Shown here one piece after another: positions 60,778-64,000 of a DNA stretch of 64,000 bases. Source of the stretch: Burkholderiaceae bacterium (GTDB lineage Bacteria; Pseudomonadota; Gammaproteobacteria; Burkholderiales; Burkholderiaceae_B); NCBI GenBank assembly GCA_030728985.1, contig JANQYI010000009.1, positions 1 through 64,000 of the forward strand, written 5' to 3'. Position 1 is the stretch's first letter, and each line of letters begins with the position of its first letter. Made by a program: the position numbers and the translations under genes. A model generated the notes under the pieces. The model was given only the letters and a program-made list of their open reading frames with translations. It was not told the DNA's origin and did not search any database.

Positions 60778-61832
60778 TGAATACCACTGTGAAAAACAAT
60801 ACAGATATCGGTGGTCAGGCGCAACCCCTACTGATGGTCAAAAACTTGATCAAGCACTTTGCGCTGAAAAAAGACATGCTTGGTCGAGGTGGTGGTGTGG
60901 TACGCGCCGTCGACGGCATCGACTTTATGGTCCGCAAAGGAGAAACGCTTGGCGTGGTCGGTGAGTCAGGCTGTGGCAAATCCACCACCGCTCGTTTACT
61001 GATGAATCTCATCACCCCTGACAATGGCGATATCATTTTTGACGGGCTGTCCGTTGGCAGTCGTGAACTTTCCCTCAAAGAATTTCGCCGTCAAGCACAA
61101 ATGGTGTTTCAAGATAGCTACGCCTCGCTCAACCCTCGCCTGACGATCGAGGACTCCATTGCGTTTGCTCCTCAAGTTCATGGCGTTTCAAAGGATGAGT
61201 CGATTGAACGCGCGAGAGATCTCTTGCGTCGTGTCGGCCTCGATCCTGTTCGCTTTGCCGAACGCTACCCGCATGAGTTGTCCGGTGGACAGCGTCAACG
61301 TGTCAATATTGCGCGCGCTTTGGCGTTGCAATCACGACTGATTATTTTGGATGAGGCAGTCTCAGCGCTAGACAAATCGGTCGAAGCGCAAGTGTTGAAC
61401 TTGTTGCTTGATCTCAAGGAGGACTTCGGTCTGACCTACGTCTTCATCAGCCATGACTTGAATGTGGTGCGCTACGTCTCGGATCGCGTGATGGTGATGT
61501 ATCTGGGCCAGGTGGTCGAGATCGGCGAATGCGAAACACTCTTTGAGACACCCCAACACCCCTACACCCGGGCGTTGCTGTCCTCAGTCCCCTCAATGGA
61601 TCCGGATAATCGTACGGAGGAACCTCCTCTGGCCGGCGATCCTCCAAACCCAATCAATCCTCCCTCCGGCTGCCGTTTTCACACGCGCTGTGTGCATGCC
61701 CAAGCAGTCTGTTCAGAAAAAATGCCTCCTCTGGCCATGAGCAAAGACGGGCATGGTGTGGCATGTCTCATGCACGTCGTCAACAGTGGTCACACTGAGG
61801 CGCACAAAGCCGCTCAGGAGGCCGCATCATGA
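60777..61832 (+). CDS. ABC transporter ATP-binding protein (DppF/OppF type)
   Basis: A 351-residue ATPase with Walker A GESGCGKS (62-69), Q-loop MVFQDSYASLNPR, signature LSGGQRQR (about 168-175), Walker B LIILDEAVSALD and the H-loop ISHD. The C-terminal extension carries the oligopeptide-transporter cysteine motif (GCRFHTRC ... C ... ACLM). This extension may bind an iron-sulfur cluster in the family. Confidence 0.93.
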   Translation: MNTTVKNNTDIGGQAQPLLMVKNLIKHFALKKDMLGRGGGVVRAVDGIDFMVRKGETLGVVGESGCGKSTTARLLMNLITPDNGDIIFDGLSVGSRELSLKEFRRQAQMVFQDSYASLNPRLTIEDSIAFAPQVHGVSKDESIERARDLLRRVGLDPVRFAERYPHELSGGQRQRVNIARALALQSRLIILDEAVSALDKSVEAQVLNLLLDLKEDFGLTYVFISHDLNVVRYVSDRVMVMYLGQVVEIGECETLFETPQHPYTRALLSSVPSMDPDNRTEEPPLAGDPPNPINPPSGCRFHTRCVHAQAVCSEKMPPLAMSKDGHGVACLMHVVNSGHTEAHKAAQEAAS

Positions 61833-62821
61833 CTCAAGAAAAACCTTTTATTGATATTCGCAATCTGACTGTCACGTTTACCGGGGGTCGCAAACCCGTC
61901 CGAGCCGTTTCGGGTGTCAGTTTGTCCGTCAAACGTGGCGAAGTCGTTGCGCTAATCGGTGAATCGGGTTCTGGGAAGAGTGTGACCTTGCGCTCAATCC
62001 TGCGACTCCACAACGAACAAAAATCTAAGCTTGAAGGCCAAATCATCGTAGGCGATCAGGATGTGGTCAGTTTATCCAATGCGGATCTGTCTGCATTTAG
62101 GGGGAAAGTCGCTTCCATGATTTTTCAAGAGCCCTTGCTAGCCCTTGATCCCGTCTATACCGTAGGCGAACAAATCATCGAAGCCATTTTGCGTCACGAG
62201 AACATTGGTAAAGAGGCTGCGCGGGCCCGCGCCCTGTCGCTGTTTGAGCGTGTCCGCATTCCAAGTCCAGAGCGCCGGCTAGATGCCTACCCGCATGAAA
62301 TGTCCGGCGGGATGCGACAGCGCGCCATGATTTCTTTGGCCTTAGCTAGTCATCCACAGCTCTTGCTTGCGGACGAACCCACGACGGCGCTTGATGCCAC
62401 GGTGCAAATTCAGATTCTGCTGCTGTTGCGCGAGCTTCAGCGCGAGCTTGGCCTCTCCGTGATTTTTGTGACCCACGACATCGGCGCAGCGGTCGAGGTC
62501 GCGGATCGTATTGCTGTCATGTATGCGGGTCGTATCGTTGAGGAAGGCACGACGCGTACACTGATGCGCACACCGAGGCATCCCTACACACGCGCGCTAC
62601 TCAAGAGCTTGGCGCATGGGAATGTGGCAAAAGGCACTCGACTTGAGACGATCTCGGGATCGCCACCTGATCTGAGTAATTTGCCACCGGGTTGCGTGTT
62701 TGCGGATCGCTGCAGCTTGGCACTTGACTCTTGCCGTGAAAGCGTCCCTGAGATTATCAAGATCACACCTGACCACAGCGCACGCTGCCACCGTACGGAT
62801 CAGACAGCCGTCGCAGTTTAG
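61829..62821 (+). CDS. ABC transporter ATP-binding protein (DppD/OppD type)
   Basis: A 330-residue ATPase with Walker A GESGSGKS (44-51), Q-loop MIFQEPLLALDP, signature MSGGMRQRAMISLAL and Walker B LLLADEPTTALD. The C-terminal motif GCVFADRCSLALDSC has the usual cysteines. Its ATG overlaps the stop of the preceding ATPase (ATGA). The two ATPases are in F-then-D order, the reverse of dppDF. Confidence 0.93.
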   Translation: MTQEKPFIDIRNLTVTFTGGRKPVRAVSGVSLSVKRGEVVALIGESGSGKSVTLRSILRLHNEQKSKLEGQIIVGDQDVVSLSNADLSAFRGKVASMIFQEPLLALDPVYTVGEQIIEAILRHENIGKEAARARALSLFERVRIPSPERRLDAYPHEMSGGMRQRAMISLALASHPQLLLADEPTTALDATVQIQILLLLRELQRELGLSVIFVTHDIGAAVEVADRIAVMYAGRIVEEGTTRTLMRTPRHPYTRALLKSLAHGNVAKGTRLETISGSPPDLSNLPPGCVFADRCSLALDSCRESVPEIIKITPDHSARCHRTDQTAVAV

Positions 62822-62828
62822 AGACGCT

Positions 62829-62876
62829 CTCAGGAATGAGGCGAAATGCTCGAGCGTCACCCGCCTCATCCCTGAG
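62829..62876. terminator. long imperfect hairpin between convergent genes
   Basis: CTCAGG-A-ATGAGGCG (62829-62843) pairs with CGCCTCAT-C-CCTGAG (62862-62876), 14 of 15 pairs, in the 70-bp gap between the ABC operon and clpB stops. There is no T run on either side, so it is not a classic intrinsic terminator. An end-of-transcript stabilising structure is possible. Confidence 0.45.
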
Positions 62877-62891
62877 CCTGATTACTAGCGT

Positions 62892-64000
62892 TTATTGCAG
62901 GGTACGTTCAAACACGAACTTACCTTCGCGCCAATCGACGGGGACGACGTCTTTTGGACCAAATTTGCCCTGAAGGATCAGCTTGGCAATTGGATTTTCC
63001 AACTGCTGCTGAATCGAACGCTTGAGCGGCCTTGCACCAAATACGGGATCAAAGCCCTCCCGAGCGAGTTCGGCCAGTGCGGCATCCGACACCTCAAGAC
63101 GCATTTCCTGCTGCTCCATCCGCCGCGCCAAACGATTGATCTGAATCCCTGCGATTTTTTCAATATGCTGGCTTTGCAAAGCGTGGAAAACAACAACTTC
63201 ATCGATCCGGTTCAAGAACTCTGGTCGGAAGTGCTGTTTGAGCTCCTCCCACACGACTTCTTTGACGGCCTCGTAAGGCTTACCGACCATCGCCTGGATA
63301 TACTGCGAGCCCAGATTCGATGTCATCACGATCACCGTGTTGCGAAAGTCCACCGTACGTCCTTGACCGTCGGTGAGGCGACCATCATCCAACACCTGCA
63401 ATAGGACATTAAATACATCCGGATGCGCTTTTTCCACCTCGTCAAGCAAAATCACACTATAGGGCTTGCGACGCACCGCTTCAGTCAGATAACCGCCCTC
63501 TTCGTAGCCGACATAACCTGGAGGCGCTCCGATCAAGCGTGCGACAGAGTGTTTCTCCATAAACTCACTCATGTCGATCCGAATCAGATGCTCATCAGAA
63601 TCAAACATAAAGTCCGCGAGCGCGCGGGTGAGCTCAGTCTTACCCACCCCTGTTGGCCCCAGAAACAGAAATGAACCATAAGGTCTTGACGGGTCAGACA
63701 AACCCGCACGGGAGCGACGAATCGCATCCGCGACCAAGCCGACGGCCTCGTCCTGTCCGATCACGCGCTCGTGCAAGCGCTCTTCCATTTTGAGCAACTT
63801 ATCACGCTCACCTTGCATCATTTTCGAGACAGGAATACCGGTCGCGCGAGATACCACCTCGGCGATTTCCTCCGCGCCAACCTGAGTACGCAGAAGCTTG
63901 GGTCGTTCACCTGGAGCCTTCGCGTCAGCAGAGCCCTCTGCAGCTTTGAGTCGTGACTCCAGGTCTGGCAAAGTGCCATACTGAATCTCAGCGAGCTTAT
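62892..64000 (-). CDS. clpB: ATP-dependent disaggregase ClpB, C-terminal part (truncated by window edge)
   Basis: The frame is open to the right edge ([17 protein letters not shown] at the margin), so the N-terminal part lies outside the window. Visible are the end of the coiled-coil middle domain and NBD2: Walker A GPTGVGKT, the pore loop GYVGYEEGG, Walker [12 protein letters not shown], arginine finger/sensor region [15 protein letters not shown] and [18 protein letters not shown]. The ending [14 protein letters not shown] is ClpB-like. ClpB works with DnaK to rescue aggregated proteins. Confidence 0.96.
   Translation of the reverse strand, partial: KLAEIQYGTLPDLESRLKAAEGSADAKAPGERPKLLRTQVGAEEIAEVVSRATGIPVSKMMQGERDKLLKMEERLHERVIGQDEAVGLVADAIRRSRAGLSDPSRPYGSFLFLGPTGVGKTELTRALADFMFDSDEHLIRIDMSEFMEKHSVARLIGAPPGYVGYEEGGYLTEAVRRKPYSVILLDEVEKAHPDVFNVLLQVLDDGRLTDGQGRTVDFRNTVIVMTSNLGSQYIQAMVGKPYEAVKEVVWEELKQHFRPEFLNRIDEVVVFHALQSQHIEKIAGIQINRLARRMEQQEMRLEVSDAALAELAREGFDPVFGARPLKRSIQQQLENPIAKLILQGKFGPKDVVPVDWREGKFVFERTLQ

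Overview
The window is a stretch of chromosome from a betaproteobacterium of the order Burkholderiales, most likely an Alcaligenaceae-like lineage. The call rests on the gene order (rpsU-dnaG-rpoD; ndk-rlmN-rodZ-ispG-hisS-yfgM-bamB-der-hisC-hfq-hflX-hflK-hflC-hisZ-purA), on the presence of HisZ and YhdP, and on the protein sequences. Base composition looks close to 50 percent G+C. Species cannot be named from sequence alone.

Layout. Bases 1-23 match the outer end of an IS3-type insertion sequence whose body lies to the left, followed by about 420 bp without a supportable gene and a tRNA with a CAT anticodon (447-525, minus). From 595 to 22315 everything is on the minus strand: the macromolecular synthesis operon rpsU-dnaG-rpoD with a LuxR-type regulator coupled to rpoD; hisZ-purA-phosphoribosyltransferase; hfq-hflX-hflK-hflC ending in a clear terminator; and a run from ndk to hisC covering tRNA charging, isoprenoid synthesis, outer-membrane assembly and ribosome assembly. 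valS (plus) meets trmD-rimM-rpsP and tusA-alaS (minus).

From 30179 to 38942 lies an eight-gene type IVb pilus locus (PilL-like/TcpQ, PilN, PilO, PilP, PilQ, PilR, PilS, PilV), tightly overlapped and wedged between alaS and a core segment. It has no prepilin peptidase, lytic transglycosylase, retraction ATPase or shufflon recombinase in the window. Next come an orphan solute-binding protein, a ferredoxin-reductase fusion, parC-parE, then trxA-rho, yhdP, glnE and queH.

The right end holds an EamA exporter, a hydantoin/Asp-Glu racemase, and divergently a five-gene oligopeptide-type ABC importer (57136-62821). The intergenic region between racemase and importer carries a textbook sigma-54 -24/-12 promoter with two NtrC-like sites 110-160 bp upstream. 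This makes a nitrogen-scavenging role the best reading of the cluster. The 3' part of clpB runs off the right edge.

The most rewarding items are the sigma-54/NtrC control region with its ACGTAYT boxes, the pilus locus with a VirB9-like/TcpQ fusion lipoprotein, the regulator with a wholly degenerate receiver coupled to rpoD, and the repeat-built N-terminal extension of RpoD.
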